Source of the DNA: Acinetobacter amyesii | GTDB lineage: Bacteria > Pseudomonadota > Gammaproteobacteria > Pseudomonadales > Moraxellaceae | Length of the DNA stretch: 64,000 bases | Assembly (NCBI RefSeq): GCF_002018365.1 | Contig: NZ_MVKX01000007.1 | Span: 1-64,000 of the forward strand | Reading direction: 5' to 3' | In this document: positions 1 to 9,198 of the stretch, in pieces | Layout of the letters: each line of letters starts with the position of its first letter | Position numbering within the stretch: position 1 is the stretch's first letter | Made by a program: the position numbers and the translations under genes | Notes under the pieces: generated by a model | Database searches by the model: none | Told to the model about the DNA's origin: nothing | Seen by the model: only the letters and a program-made list of their open reading frames with translations

Positions 1-38
1 TTCCCGCCACTTTTTTTAATAAATAAGTGGGAAAAATC

Positions 39-1361
39 ATGTCTTTATATTTTACGGCGTTTATACGTCTAGGCTTAGCTGTCGGTATTTCGACGGCCTT
101 ACAAAGTACGTTTGCCGAAAATGTCAGTAGTTTTGAATCTGCATTTGCCAAAGTACAAAACTACCAAGCCCAAACTGATATTTGGCAACAACAACAGCAA
201 ATCTCAGATTTTAATGTGCGCCAAAGCAAGCTCTGGCAGAACCCAAGTCTATCGATTGAACAAAATGGTTTTGGTAACAATCAAGATCAAGAGCTCAGTA
301 TCGCAATCAGCCAACCACTGGATGTATTCGGTCAACGTAAAATCAATCAAGCACTCGCGAGTACCTCTGCACAGCAAATTCAGTTGCAACAGCAGATTTG
401 GAATGCGCAAAGTCAACTGATTGTGAAGTTTGCATGGTCACAGCTAGCCATCGCTCAAAATGAGCAATCGATTTACGCTACACAGCTCAAACTCAGTAAA
501 TCTAATTTGGACAGTGCACAAAAACGTTATCAAGCAGGCAGTATCGCTTTGGTCGATGTGGAGCGCGCTCAAATTGAAGCTTTGGAAATACAACGTCTAT
601 ACCAACAGGCGCTTTTAAAACAGCAAACTGCGGCGCGTCAGCTTTCTAACTTATGGGGTGAAACTACGTCGCAAATCGCGTTGAATAACAGCGTTACGCC
701 TTGGCCTGAACAGAGCCAAAATTTAGTTGAGCGTAATTTATCGGAAGGTTGGCTACAGAAATTGTATGCCTTGAATATTCAGCAGGCAAATCAGCAAATT
801 GAACATTTAAAAGCGCAAGCACGTCCAAACCCAACCCTAAATATGGGCATGTCACGTACCAAGTCTCCAACTGACACCAATGATACGGCTTTGGTACTTG
901 GTGTGGATATTCCGCTGAATATTTTTAACCGCCAGCAATATGCCATTCCAATGGCGCAAAAACAGCAAATTTTATTAAATCATCAGCAACAGCGTGAGTT
1001 AAAACAGCAAGTTTTGGATATTGCCAACAGCATTCACCAGCTTAAAGGTCTGCGTACGCAGTTTGATGCCACAGGCAGTCAGATTGGCTTGGCTGAAAAG
1101 GTTCAAAACCGAACTTTGCAAGGTTTTCAGGCAGGTAAATTTGCTATTACAGACGTACAGCAAACCACAAAACAACTCCAAGACCTTCGACTTAGCCAAA
1201 TGCAAATTTTGGCGCAGGCTTGGCAAAGTGCACTCAGTGCTGAAGCCTTAAGTATTGGCACTAGTTATGAAGAAATCAGCCGTTCAGATGCTTATAGCCA
1301 ACTCAATAAAAAAGCCATTGAAGCATCCCAAACCCTCATCAACAGCGCATCAGCACAATAA
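39..1361 (+). CDS. czcC: CzcC-like outer-membrane efflux protein (TolC family)
   Basis: Outer-membrane channel of a heavy-metal RND efflux pump; it should carry metal ions from the inner-membrane pump across the outer membrane. The 440-aa product opens with a signal peptide (hydrophobic core about residues 4-20, cleavage probable after TFA) and then shows the Gln/Ala-rich helical pattern of outer-membrane efflux proteins, with the two repeats typical of the family. An in-frame GTG at 27 is possible, but the ATG at 39 puts the signal peptide at the true N-terminus. It is the first gene of czcCBA, with a 13-bp gap to czcB. Substrate metals (Co, Zn, Cd or Ni) are inferred from the family only. 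Confidence 0.9.
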   Translation: MSLYFTAFIRLGLAVGISTALQSTFAENVSSFESAFAKVQNYQAQTDIWQQQQQISDFNVRQSKLWQNPSLSIEQNGFGNNQDQELSIAISQPLDVFGQRKINQALASTSAQQIQLQQQIWNAQSQLIVKFAWSQLAIAQNEQSIYATQLKLSKSNLDSAQKRYQAGSIALVDVERAQIEALEIQRLYQQALLKQQTAARQLSNLWGETTSQIALNNSVTPWPEQSQNLVERNLSEGWLQKLYALNIQQANQQIEHLKAQARPNPTLNMGMSRTKSPTDTNDTALVLGVDIPLNIFNRQQYAIPMAQKQQILLNHQQQRELKQQVLDIANSIHQLKGLRTQFDATGSQIGLAEKVQNRTLQGFQAGKFAITDVQQTTKQLQDLRLSQMQILAQAWQSALSAEALSIGTSYEEISRSDAYSQLNKKAIEASQTLINSASAQ

Positions 1362-1374
1362 GGCAGTTAATCAC

Positions 1375-2601
1375 ATGAAAATTAAACAAGATGGAAAAAT
1401 TTCACAACCTTTGATGATTGCAGTTTTGATTGGCCTAACTCTGATGCTCTGTACTGCTATTTGGTTAAGTACAAATAAATCCGATGCGGATAAAACTGAG
1501 CATGAAGGAGAGCATCAGGAGGCTAATAATAGTGATGCTGAAGCAGAACATGCGGAAGAAGGCGAACTTCAGCTCACCGCGCAACAAATGGTGGAACAAG
1601 GAATTAAAATTGCGACTGTAGAAAATGGTCTGGTCGAAAATATTATTCAATTGCCGGGTAAATTGGCCGTTAATACTGATCAGCAGGCGCATATTTCTCC
1701 AAATTTCAGTGGGCATGTCGAGCAAGTCAATGTAGCACTCGGTCAAACCGTACAAAAAGGGCAAACTTTAGCTGTGCTGTCAGTGCCTGAATTGATTGAT
1801 CAGCAAGCCAATTTGCGCATGGCTGAAGCCAATTTAGATTTAGCCCGTCAAGATTATCAGCGTGAGCAAAAGCTATGGTCTCAAGGGATTTCCGCTAAAC
1901 AGGACTTTCAGCGTGCTGAAAATGCCTATCGTCAGGCTCAAATTAGCGTACAGTCAGCAAAATCGCGCTTGCAAGCTTTGGGCGCGAATAGCGGTCAAAA
2001 CGGACGATTTATTATTCGTGCGCCAATCGCTGGCGTGATTAGTCAAAAAGATATTGTGGTGGGTGAAAATGTGCAATTGGCAGACCAATTATTCACCATC
2101 GAACAGTTCAAAGATTTGTGGCTTGAATTTAACTTAGCTCATCAATATTCCGCACAATTACAAAAGGGTCAAAACGTCTCTTTCAAAATCAATGGTTCAG
2201 ATCAACGCTATAGCGCAGAGGTACAAAGCCTGACGTCACAGGCAGATGTACAAACTGGACGCTTGGTAGTACGCGCCAAATTAAAACAACAATCTGCTGA
2301 GCTTCGCCCAAATGTGATGGTTAACGTGCTATTGGCAGATTCAGGTACTAAGAATGCATTACGAGTGCAAAAGTCCGCCGTACAGAGCATTGAGGGTAAA
2401 GACAGTATTTTTATTGTTGAATCTGAACAAAAAGGCCAAGTGCATTTAAAAGCGCAAGTGCTAAAACTTGGACAAGTATCCAGTGATGGTCAATGGCTAG
2501 AAGTGATTTCAGGTCTTGAGGCTGGGCAAAAGTATATTTCCCAAGGCAGTTTTTTACTGAAATCTGAACTGGAAAAAGACGAGGCTGGCCATGAACACTA
2601 A
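1375..2601 (+). CDS. czcB: CzcB-like RND efflux periplasmic adaptor
   Basis: Membrane-fusion subunit joining the CzcA pump to the CzcC channel. The 408-aa product has one N-terminal membrane anchor (about residues 12-31), then an acidic, His-rich stretch (about 41-64, with repeated HE, EH and AEH) that could bind metal before it enters the pump. A barrel-sandwich/lipoyl-type domain, alpha-hairpin and beta-barrel follow, and the C-terminus is again His-containing. The reading frame is open upstream to 1255, but that part overlaps czcC. The ATG at 1375 has a purine-rich site (AAGGCAG) at proper distance. Its 3' end overlaps czcA by 11 bp, implying translational coupling. Confidence 0.92.
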   Translation: MKIKQDGKISQPLMIAVLIGLTLMLCTAIWLSTNKSDADKTEHEGEHQEANNSDAEAEHAEEGELQLTAQQMVEQGIKIATVENGLVENIIQLPGKLAVNTDQQAHISPNFSGHVEQVNVALGQTVQKGQTLAVLSVPELIDQQANLRMAEANLDLARQDYQREQKLWSQGISAKQDFQRAENAYRQAQISVQSAKSRLQALGANSGQNGRFIIRAPIAGVISQKDIVVGENVQLADQLFTIEQFKDLWLEFNLAHQYSAQLQKGQNVSFKINGSDQRYSAEVQSLTSQADVQTGRLVVRAKLKQQSAELRPNVMVNVLLADSGTKNALRVQKSAVQSIEGKDSIFIVESEQKGQVHLKAQVLKLGQVSSDGQWLEVISGLEAGQKYISQGSFLLKSELEKDEAGHEH

Positions 2602-5600
2602 TTCAGAGAATACCAACACAAATTTGCCAAAGCCAGAAGGTCTATTCGAACGCATTATTCAGTTTTCAATTCAAAATGCAATTTGGGTGATGCTGTTTGT
2701 TTGTACATGGATTGCTGTCGGGATTTACAGTTATCAAAAACTGCCGATTGATGCCGTCCCAGATATTACCAACACCCAAGTGCAAATTAATACGCAGGCC
2801 AATGGCTTTACAGCGCTTGAAGTGGAACAGCGGATTACTTATCCGATTGAAAATGCGATGGCAGGTATTCCAGATTTGGAGTTGACGCGTTCTATTTCTC
2901 GTTATGGCCTGTCACAAGTCACGATTGTCTTTAATGACGGTACGGATCTTTACTGGGCGCGTCAGCAAATTAATCAGCGGGTACAAGAAGTTCAGTCGAC
3001 ATTGCCTGCCCAAGTTTCTCCGACGATGTCGCCCGTTTCAACAGGTTTGGGTGAAATTTATCAATGGGTGCTGAAAGCTGAACCCAATGCAAAAAAAGCA
3101 GATGGCACGGCATATAGCGCGATGGATTTGCGTGAAATTCAAGATTGGATTGTGCGTCCGCAATTACAGCGTGTACAAGGTGTTGCCGAGGTCAACAGTA
3201 TTGGCGGTTTTAATAAAACCTACGTGGTTTCACCTGATTTAAATCGCATGCAACAGCTGAATCTGTCATTAGAACAATTACAGCAAGCGCTTACGGAAAA
3301 TAATGAAAACCGCGGTGCAGGTTTTATTGAGGAAAATGGTCAGCAGTTAACAGTTCGAGTGCCGGGAACCTTAAACACCATTTCAGATATTGAAAACACC
3401 ATGATTGACAGCCCCAACGGCAGCCCAATTCGGGTGGGTGATATTGCGCAAGTATCGATAGGGCATGATTTGCGCACAGGTGGTGCAACCTATAACGGCG
3501 AAGAAACCGTTTTAGGTATTGCTATGATGGCCATGGGACAAAATAGCCGAACTGTCTCGAAAGCTGTAGATGCCAAAATTAAAGACATTCAAACCAGCTT
3601 ACCCAAAGGGGTAAAAATTGAAACAGTGTATGACCGTACCACATTGGTGGAGAAAGCCATTGAAACCGTTCAAAAGAATTTGGTTGAAGGCGCAATTCTA
3701 GTCATTATCATTTTATTTATCTTTTTAGGTAATATCCGTGCCGCTTTAATTACTGCCTGCGTTATTCCACTATCGATGCTGTTTACCTTAACCGGCATGG
3801 CACAAAAGAATATCAGCGCGAACCTAATGAGCTTAGGCGCATTGGATTTCGGGATTATTGTTGATGGTGCAGTGGTGATTGTTGAAAACTGTATACGACG
3901 TTTAGCCCATGCACAGCAAATGTTGAAACGCCAATTAACACAAAATGAACGCTTTAAAGAAGTCTTTTTGGCTGCACGTCAGGCACGTCGTCCGCTGATA
4001 TTCGGTCAGTTAATTATTTTAGTGGTGTATTTGCCAATTTTTGCTTTAAGTGGTGTAGAAGCAAAAATGTTCCATCCGATGGCATTAACTGTGGTATTGG
4101 CACTTGTGGCGGCGATCATTCTGTCTATTACATTTGTACCTGCAGCTGTAGCGCTTTGGGTAAAAGGTGAAATTAAAGAAACAGAAAGCCGTTGGATGAC
4201 TTGGCTGAAAAAACAGTATCTTCGAATATTAAATACAGCTTTTCATTACAAGGCTGTAGTGATGACTTTTGCACTGTGTTTACTGCTCATTACTGGGCTT
4301 TTAAGCACTAAAATTGGCAGTGAGTTTGCACCACAGCTGAGTGAAGGTGATTTTGCAGTTCAACTGATGCGCTCTCCTAGCACTGGTTTAGAAGAATCAT
4401 TAAGAATGCAGGAAAACGCTGAGAAACTGCTGTTGAAAAAATTTCCAGAGATTCAGGCTGTATTTGCTCGTACAGGTACGGCAGAAGTGGCAACCGATGT
4501 AATGCCTCCGAACATTTCCGATGGTTATATTATGCTTAAACCACGAAATGAATGGCCGAATCCTAAAGAAAGTGTGGATGAGCTGCGTGGCCGTATGGTA
4601 GCTTATGTGGCTACGATTCCTGGCAATAACAGTGAGTTTTCCCAACCGATTGAACTGCGCTTTAATGAGCTGATCTCAGGTGTGCGTAGCGATGTGGGCG
4701 TTAAAATATTTGGCGATGATATGCAAGTGCTCAATACAGAAGCCACTAAGATCGCCAAAATTATGCAGCAAGTTGCAGGGAGTAGCGCCGTAAAAGTTGA
4801 ACAAACCGCAGGTTTACCTTTATTAAATATTGAAATAGATAAGGCTTTGGCTGCGCAATATGGTTTAAGCGTTAAATCTATACAGGATACTGTGGCAGCC
4901 AGTGTCGGTGGACAAAGTATCGGAGAGATTTTAGAAGGCGATCGCCGTTTTGATTTTGTTATTCGTTTAAATGATCAAGATCGTAATGTAAGCACGATTT
5001 CACAACTCCCGTTAAAGTTGCCAAATGGTGGCAGTATTGTACTCTCCAATGTTGCCACAGTGTCTAATGTAGATGGGATCAATCAAGTCAGCCGTGAGAA
5101 TGGTAAACGCCGTATTGTAGTGACTGCCAATGTTGAAGGCCGTGATTTAGGTTCTTTTGTGGCGGATATGCAGACTCAGCTGAAACAATATGCATTACCA
5201 AGCGGTTATTGGATTGAATATGGCGGTCAATTTGAAAACCTTGCATCTGCCAAAGCAAGAATGCAAATTGTTATTCCTTTAGCATTACTGACCATCTTTA
5301 TCTTATTAATGGCAGTATTTCATAATGTGAAAGAAAGTCTGCTGGTCTTTACTGGCGTACCATTTGCCTTAACGGGCGGTGTACTGTTTCTTTGGTTTAG
5401 GGATATCCCTCTTTCTATGTCGGCGGGTATTGGCTTTATTGCGCTCTCAGGCGTTGCTGTGCTAAATGGTCTAGTCATGCTGACCTTTATTAAAGAACTG
5501 AGGGACAAATATCCATTACATGAAGCCGTATGGCAGGGTGCTGTACTTCGATTACGCCCAGTACTGATGACCGCCTGTGTTGCCTCTTTAGGTTTTGTGC

Positions 5601-5746
5601 CAATGGCTTTAGCAACAGGTACAGGTGCGGAAGTACAACGGCCTTTAGCGACTGTGGTGATTGGCGGTATTCTTTCTTCCACCTTGCTGACCTTGGTGCT
5701 ATTACCCGTGCTTTACCGCTGGCTTAACACATCTCGATCTAAATAA
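2591..5746 (+). CDS. czcA: CzcA-like heavy-metal RND efflux pump
   Basis: Proton-driven inner-membrane pump for divalent metal ions. The length, 1051 aa, is standard for the HME-RND family. The proton-relay signature of transmembrane segment 4 is intact: D419, D425 and E432 in the segment DFGIIVDGAVVIVEN, with the same 6- and 7-residue spacing as D402, D408 and E415 of Cupriavidus CzcA. Twelve hydrophobic segments are expected; the clusters at about 350-480 and 870-1040 are obvious. The start overlaps czcB (ATG at 2591 within the czcB end). It is the last gene of the operon; the next gene is convergent. Confidence 0.94.
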   Translation: MNTNSENTNTNLPKPEGLFERIIQFSIQNAIWVMLFVCTWIAVGIYSYQKLPIDAVPDITNTQVQINTQANGFTALEVEQRITYPIENAMAGIPDLELTRSISRYGLSQVTIVFNDGTDLYWARQQINQRVQEVQSTLPAQVSPTMSPVSTGLGEIYQWVLKAEPNAKKADGTAYSAMDLREIQDWIVRPQLQRVQGVAEVNSIGGFNKTYVVSPDLNRMQQLNLSLEQLQQALTENNENRGAGFIEENGQQLTVRVPGTLNTISDIENTMIDSPNGSPIRVGDIAQVSIGHDLRTGGATYNGEETVLGIAMMAMGQNSRTVSKAVDAKIKDIQTSLPKGVKIETVYDRTTLVEKAIETVQKNLVEGAILVIIILFIFLGNIRAALITACVIPLSMLFTLTGMAQKNISANLMSLGALDFGIIVDGAVVIVENCIRRLAHAQQMLKRQLTQNERFKEVFLAARQARRPLIFGQLIILVVYLPIFALSGVEAKMFHPMALTVVLALVAAIILSITFVPAAVALWVKGEIKETESRWMTWLKKQYLRILNTAFHYKAVVMTFALCLLLITGLLSTKIGSEFAPQLSEGDFAVQLMRSPSTGLEESLRMQENAEKLLLKKFPEIQAVFARTGTAEVATDVMPPNISDGYIMLKPRNEWPNPKESVDELRGRMVAYVATIPGNNSEFSQPIELRFNELISGVRSDVGVKIFGDDMQVLNTEATKIAKIMQQVAGSSAVKVEQTAGLPLLNIEIDKALAAQYGLSVKSIQDTVAASVGGQSIGEILEGDRRFDFVIRLNDQDRNVSTISQLPLKLPNGGSIVLSNVATVSNVDGINQVSRENGKRRIVVTANVEGRDLGSFVADMQTQLKQYALPSGYWIEYGGQFENLASAKARMQIVIPLALLTIFILLMAVFHNVKESLLVFTGVPFALTGGVLFLWFRDIPLSMSAGIGFIALSGVAVLNGLVMLTFIKELRDKYPLHEAVWQGAVLRLRPVLMTACVASLGFVPMALATGTGAEVQRPLATVVIGGILSSTLLTLVLLPVLYRWLNTSRSK

Positions 5747-5787
5747 CCTAGACTAATCAATCTAGATCAAAACAATATTGCATTAAC

Positions 5788-5825
5788 CCATACGGTTCAT
5801 TCATTAGACAGAATGGATCGTATGG
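5788..5825. repeat. Imperfect 15-bp inverted repeat between convergent genes
   Basis: Arms at 5788-5802 and 5811-5825 match at 13 of 15 positions around an 8-nt loop. It lies between the convergent czcA and DUF1826-like genes, so it may slow or end transcription or protect mRNA ends. No T-run follows on either strand, so it is not called as a classical terminator. Confidence 0.4.
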
Positions 5826-5850
5826 ACTCAGGATCCATCAATATTTAAAA

Positions 5851-6549
5851 TCAGCAAATCAGCATGAGGCGATATTCACCTGCATTTTCTACAGGTGCGC
5901 GGTGTACACAAGGCAAAACGTGCTGTGTAGGATGATCCACCGCTAAACGCCATAGATGACCATTGCCTAAATTAACAGGCACAGCATTTTCTTTGAGCTG
6001 ATAATGTAAATCGAAAAAATATTCCGCTAAAAAGTCATCAAATTCTGAGGCAGGACCATCGTATAAAGCTTTGAGTTGCTCTCGTATTTCAGGAATTAAG
6101 ATTTTTTGTGTGACGTGATCATTTGGCACAATATCACTGGAAGCACCATAATATGTACATAAAAAGGTATCGGTAGCGATAGGAGATCGATCGACATGAA
6201 AAGAATAAACATCGGTTGAGATGTAATCGAATTCATCATCGCGTTCATAACATTTGAGCAAATTCAGCGAGGGTGATGCACCAAATGCTGTTAATTGTTG
6301 CATGTCATTTAAAATGATTTCTCTGGCTAAATGACCTTGCGCTGAAAGCGTTAATTCCTTCAGATCATCTATAGAAACTTCAGTAATATTTTCAATCAGT
6401 TCTAGTTTTTCGACTATTTCTTTAAAGTCGCCTTGTAAGTTGCGTTGCCAGCAAAGCGCATTCATTTGACCTGCAAAATGACTATGAATCAATTCAGAAA
6501 ATGTAGTGACTACACCAATTTGAGGGTGCTGGGAAAAAGGATTGCTCAT
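5851..6549 (-). CDS. DUF1826-like hypothetical protein
   Basis: A 232-aa soluble protein of unknown function. It resembles DUF1826: a central His-Val-Asp segment (FHVDRSP), a following LCTYYGASSD segment, and a C-terminal C-V-HRAP...YRLML segment that fits the family ending. The His, Asp and Cys residues in these segments could form a metal site, but that is inference. The frame opens at a TTG (6561), while the ATG at 6549 (MSNPF) is a more normal start. In other gamma-proteobacteria I recall DUF1826 genes near zinc-responsive loci, which would suit the czc neighbour, but nothing here proves a link. It could instead be an unrelated dioxygenase-like fold. Confidence 0.6.
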   Translation of the reverse strand: MSNPFSQHPQIGVVTTFSELIHSHFAGQMNALCWQRNLQGDFKEIVEKLELIENITEVSIDDLKELTLSAQGHLAREIILNDMQQLTAFGASPSLNLLKCYERDDEFDYISTDVYSFHVDRSPIATDTFLCTYYGASSDIVPNDHVTQKILIPEIREQLKALYDGPASEFDDFLAEYFFDLHYQLKENAVPVNLGNGHLWRLAVDHPTQHVLPCVHRAPVENAGEYRLMLIC

Positions 6550-6677
6550 AATAGGGATCAAATTAAATCTGAGACGAAGATACTGCGTACAAGGAAGTGC
6601 TAGAAGGATTCAGCAGTTTTATTTTATCTTAAAACATAAACTGCTATACAAGATTACTTGAGCATAGATATTAATCG

Positions 6678-6914
6678 TTACGCTTTCTGTTTGGCATTTT
6701 GGCGTAAGACATACAAATATAAACTTTCTACTTTTTCACGTGCCCAAGGTGTAGTACGTAAGAATCGTAGTGATGATTTAACGCTTGGATCTATGCAAAA
6801 ACATCTAATTTCAATTTTGCGGCTTAAGCCTTCAAAACCACCGTAGTAATCCAATAATTCATCCAAGATGTCAGCAAGTTTTTTGCCGTGTAAAGGGTCA
6901 TTGGAGGTGCTCAT
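6678..6914 (-). CDS. VF530 family (DUF2132) small protein
   Basis: A 78-aa protein that matches the VF530/DUF2132 family along its length: NDPLHG at the N-terminus, LDELLDYYGGFEGL, then IRCFCIDPSVKSSLRFLR and TPWAREKVE. A structure is known for the family and DNA binding has been suggested; the role is not established. It is probably monocistronic. The 128-bp gap to the DUF1826-like gene holds no other recognisable feature. Family assignment is confident, function is not. Confidence 0.85.
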   Translation of the reverse strand: MSTSNDPLHGKKLADILDELLDYYGGFEGLSRKIEIRCFCIDPSVKSSLRFLRTTPWAREKVESLYLYVLRQNAKQKA

Positions 6915-7191
6915 ATTAGATCAATCATATTTTGGGAGATAATTATTATATCCTGAGCGAGTTGAAAAATGAGAGGGTTTGAAATTAAACCTTTTAACAT
7001 AGGAAATTGCAGTTTATTGATGAGTTAAATTTTTATAAATATTAATGAATCAATTTCAAATCCTTAAAGTGTCATTGTAAATAACATGTGATTAGACAAC
7101 TTACTTATATTTTATTTAACGTTAGTTTACCTGAAGCCAAGCAAACAATCTGATGATACTATTTCTTCGTAAACTAGAAATGATAAAACCA
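6915..7191. other. Intergenic stretch without recognised genes
   Basis: AT-rich spacer upstream of the VF530 gene and downstream of the BASS transporter, which point away from it and toward it on the minus strand. I see no ORF, RNA gene or repeat here apart from the terminator hairpin that follows at 7192-7216. Confidence 0.6.
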
Positions 7192-7216
7192 GCTCTATAA
7201 ATAAAACTTATAGAGC
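7192..7216 (-). terminator. Intrinsic terminator of the BASS transporter gene
   Basis: A perfect 9-bp stem (GCTCTATAA at 7192-7200, TTATAGAGC at 7208-7216) with a 7-nt loop, 17 bp after the stop of the minus-strand transporter gene. It is followed on the minus strand by a T-rich tail. Confidence 0.6.
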
Positions 7217-7232
7217 GATCATAGAATGAGGA

Positions 7233-8123
7233 CTATTCTGCAGATGCAGCGTAGCTGAGCGTTTTCTGACGTTTATCTTTGTATTTAAAAATAAAACCAA
7301 CTGCAAATGCAAAGAAAATCATAATAACCGAGTAGACAGCTGCGGGAATGGCAATTGTTACACTGCCTAAAACAGAAATCGCTATGGTGAGAGCAACTGA
7401 ACTATTATGAATACCAATTTCAAATGCACACGCACGGGATTCCGCTTCATTCATTTTAAATAATTTTGGAATAAAATAACCTATAGATAAGCTGATCGCA
7501 CAGAACAATGCGCAGACTAATCCAACAGATGAGAAATATTCAGCAATTCTGTCGCCTTCTTTAATTAAAGCGCCTGCACAAATTACAATCAGAAAAATGA
7601 CTGAGAAATATTTGATAAATCCTTCCATTTTTTTTGCGAAATTTGGTATTTTTGCTCTGATTATCATGCCGATAATAAGCGGCAATAAAATCAATAAAAA
7701 CACTTGAACAAGCTTATCTAACTGTATGCCAACAGTTGTATTGTCTTGCATAAAATAAGTAAGAGAAAGTGTAGCGACTAATGGCAAAGTGAAAGCAGCT
7801 ATTACAGAATTAAATGCTGTGAGTGTAATATTCAGGGCAATATCACCCTTAAATAGATAACTAAACAAATTTGCAGTGCTTCCGCCAGGGGATGCAGCTA
7901 AAACCATTAAACCTACTGCAAGTAAAGGCTCTAGTTTAAATAATTTAGCCAAACAAAAAGCGACCGTGATCAACAAAACCAATTGGCAAAACAATGCAAT
8001 AATTACATTTTTAGGATTTTCTTTAACACGCTTAAAATCATTAAGCGTCACCTCAAAGCCAAGCCCCATCATAATAATGACAAGTGCAATAGGCATACCT
8101 ATAGTGATAAATGCTGAATCCAT
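7233..8123 (-). CDS. Bile acid:sodium symporter family (BASS) transporter
   Basis: Inner-membrane carrier of the BASS/SBF family, which moves organic anions such as bile acids, pantoate or pyruvate with Na+. The 296-aa product is nearly all hydrophobic, with about nine or ten membrane segments. It carries the family's conserved ASPGGSTANLFSYL stretch (about residue 77) and an FEIGIHNSSVAL stretch (about 235), which form the sodium/substrate sites of the fold. A CAGGAG ribosome site sits just before the ATG. The gene follows the SDR gene (8163-9017) on the same strand with a 39-bp gap and is probably co-transcribed. The substrate is unknown; a lipophilic acid would fit the neighbours. Confidence 0.88.
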   Translation of the reverse strand: MDSAFITIGMPIALVIIMMGLGFEVTLNDFKRVKENPKNVIIALFCQLVLLITVAFCLAKLFKLEPLLAVGLMVLAASPGGSTANLFSYLFKGDIALNITLTAFNSVIAAFTLPLVATLSLTYFMQDNTTVGIQLDKLVQVFLLILLPLIIGMIIRAKIPNFAKKMEGFIKYFSVIFLIVICAGALIKEGDRIAEYFSSVGLVCALFCAISLSIGYFIPKLFKMNEAESRACAFEIGIHNSSVALTIAISVLGSVTIAIPAAVYSVIMIFFAFAVGFIFKYKDKRQKTLSYAASAE

Positions 8124-8162
8124 AGCAATTCTCCTGAGTTCATTTTATATTTTTAATCTCAA

Positions 8163-9017
8163 TTAAAGCTTGAGCATTTTCTTGAGCAATATCTTCTGCA
8201 GTGTGACTGGCATTTTTCGAAATATAATCGCATCGCGGATATAGTCACTGTGTATTTCATATCTGCTTTTAGCATTTGTTGCAGTAAATGCCGTGTAGAT
8301 CGTGTTGACGATTTTTTCCATCGGAATACCTTTAGAAAAAGAATTTTTCGTCCGTTCGGAAAAGATTTTCATCGGTTCTGCATAAACTGGATGACTCGGT
8401 TTAGCTTGTACATTTTCTATAATTTTATTCGCCATTGGCGTTTGAATTTGGCCTGGTTCGATTAAGCATATATCAATACCAAAAACCGAATATTCATACC
8501 GCATTGCATTTGAAAGCGCCTCTAATGCAAATTTGCTTGCTGAATAAATGCCTGTGAATGGAAGGGTACGTAAACCGCTCTGAGAGCTGATATTAATCAC
8601 TTTATTGCGGACTTGATCTTGAGTTTCCAGCAAAGGAAGAAATGTCCTTGTCATGACATGCACTGCAATGGTATTCACAGCAAGAATATGTTCAAACTGT
8701 TGCTTGCTTACATCCATAAGCGGGCCATTGTAAATCACACCTGCAATATTAATCAGTCCTCTAAACTTCATGTGACTGCTTTGCTTTTTTACAAGCTCGA
8801 ATGCATTTTGAATATCTTTTTCTTGTGTAATATCCATAACAATCGGCATAAAATCATGGCTAAACTGTTGGTTGATGGCATCTAATTCTTTCTGATTAAT
8901 CACAGAACCAAACACAAAAAAGCCTTTGTCTATAAATAAATTTGTACATGCGAGACCGATACCGGAACCTGCGCCGGTGATAAAAATTGCTTGTTTTTGT
9001 TCAGACACAAGTATCAT
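8163..9017 (-). CDS. SDR family NAD(P)-dependent oxidoreductase
   Basis: Short-chain dehydrogenase/reductase acting on an alcohol or ketone. The 284-aa product shows the Rossmann glycine motif TGAGSGIG near residue 14, the NIAG motif (about 92), the catalytic Ser in INISSQSG and the catalytic Tyr and Lys in YSASK. A PG segment follows, and the C-terminus is rather basic. Two starts compete: ATG at 9017, or a GTG at 9008 that has AAGGATGA at ideal distance and would drop three residues. It is divergent from the AraC gene at 9199 and probably in one unit with the BASS transporter. The substrate is unknown. Confidence 0.88.
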   Translation of the reverse strand: MILVSEQKQAIFITGAGSGIGLACTNLFIDKGFFVFGSVINQKELDAINQQFSHDFMPIVMDITQEKDIQNAFELVKKQSSHMKFRGLINIAGVIYNGPLMDVSKQQFEHILAVNTIAVHVMTRTFLPLLETQDQVRNKVINISSQSGLRTLPFTGIYSASKFALEALSNAMRYEYSVFGIDICLIEPGQIQTPMANKIIENVQAKPSHPVYAEPMKIFSERTKNSFSKGIPMEKIVNTIYTAFTATNAKSRYEIHSDYIRDAIIFRKMPVTLQKILLKKMLKL

Positions 9018-9078
9018 CCTTAATTTTTAAATTACAGCTTCACTATCAATCAAGAGAGAAAAATATTTTGGTAAAATC

Positions 9079-9105
9079 GTGCCAAACAAATGTACAAAGG
9101 TGACA
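9079..9105 (+). promoter_or_regulatory. Candidate AraC-type operator (GTGCCA-N15-GTGACA)
   Basis: Two similar half-sites, GTGCCA (9079-9084) and GTGACA (9100-9105), start 21 bp apart, two helical turns. They lie in the SDR/AraC divergent promoter. Similar pairs occur upstream of the FadL gene and of the SnoaL-like gene, so one AraC regulator may control all three. Confidence 0.4.
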
Positions 9106-9198
9106 TTTTTGTTAGAATAAAAAACAGCCTATTAAGTCGTAATTTATTCAATAGATAGATGAGAAAATATTGAAAAAATAAGTATATAGGAGATAAAA

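Noticed and set aside
5320..5682. 120-aa minus-strand ORF inside czcA
   Set aside because: It is the reverse shadow of the conserved membrane segments of czcA, with no family match.
5788..5825. Rho-independent terminator for czcA
   Set aside because: The inverted repeat is real but no T-run follows on either strand, so only a repeat is reported.
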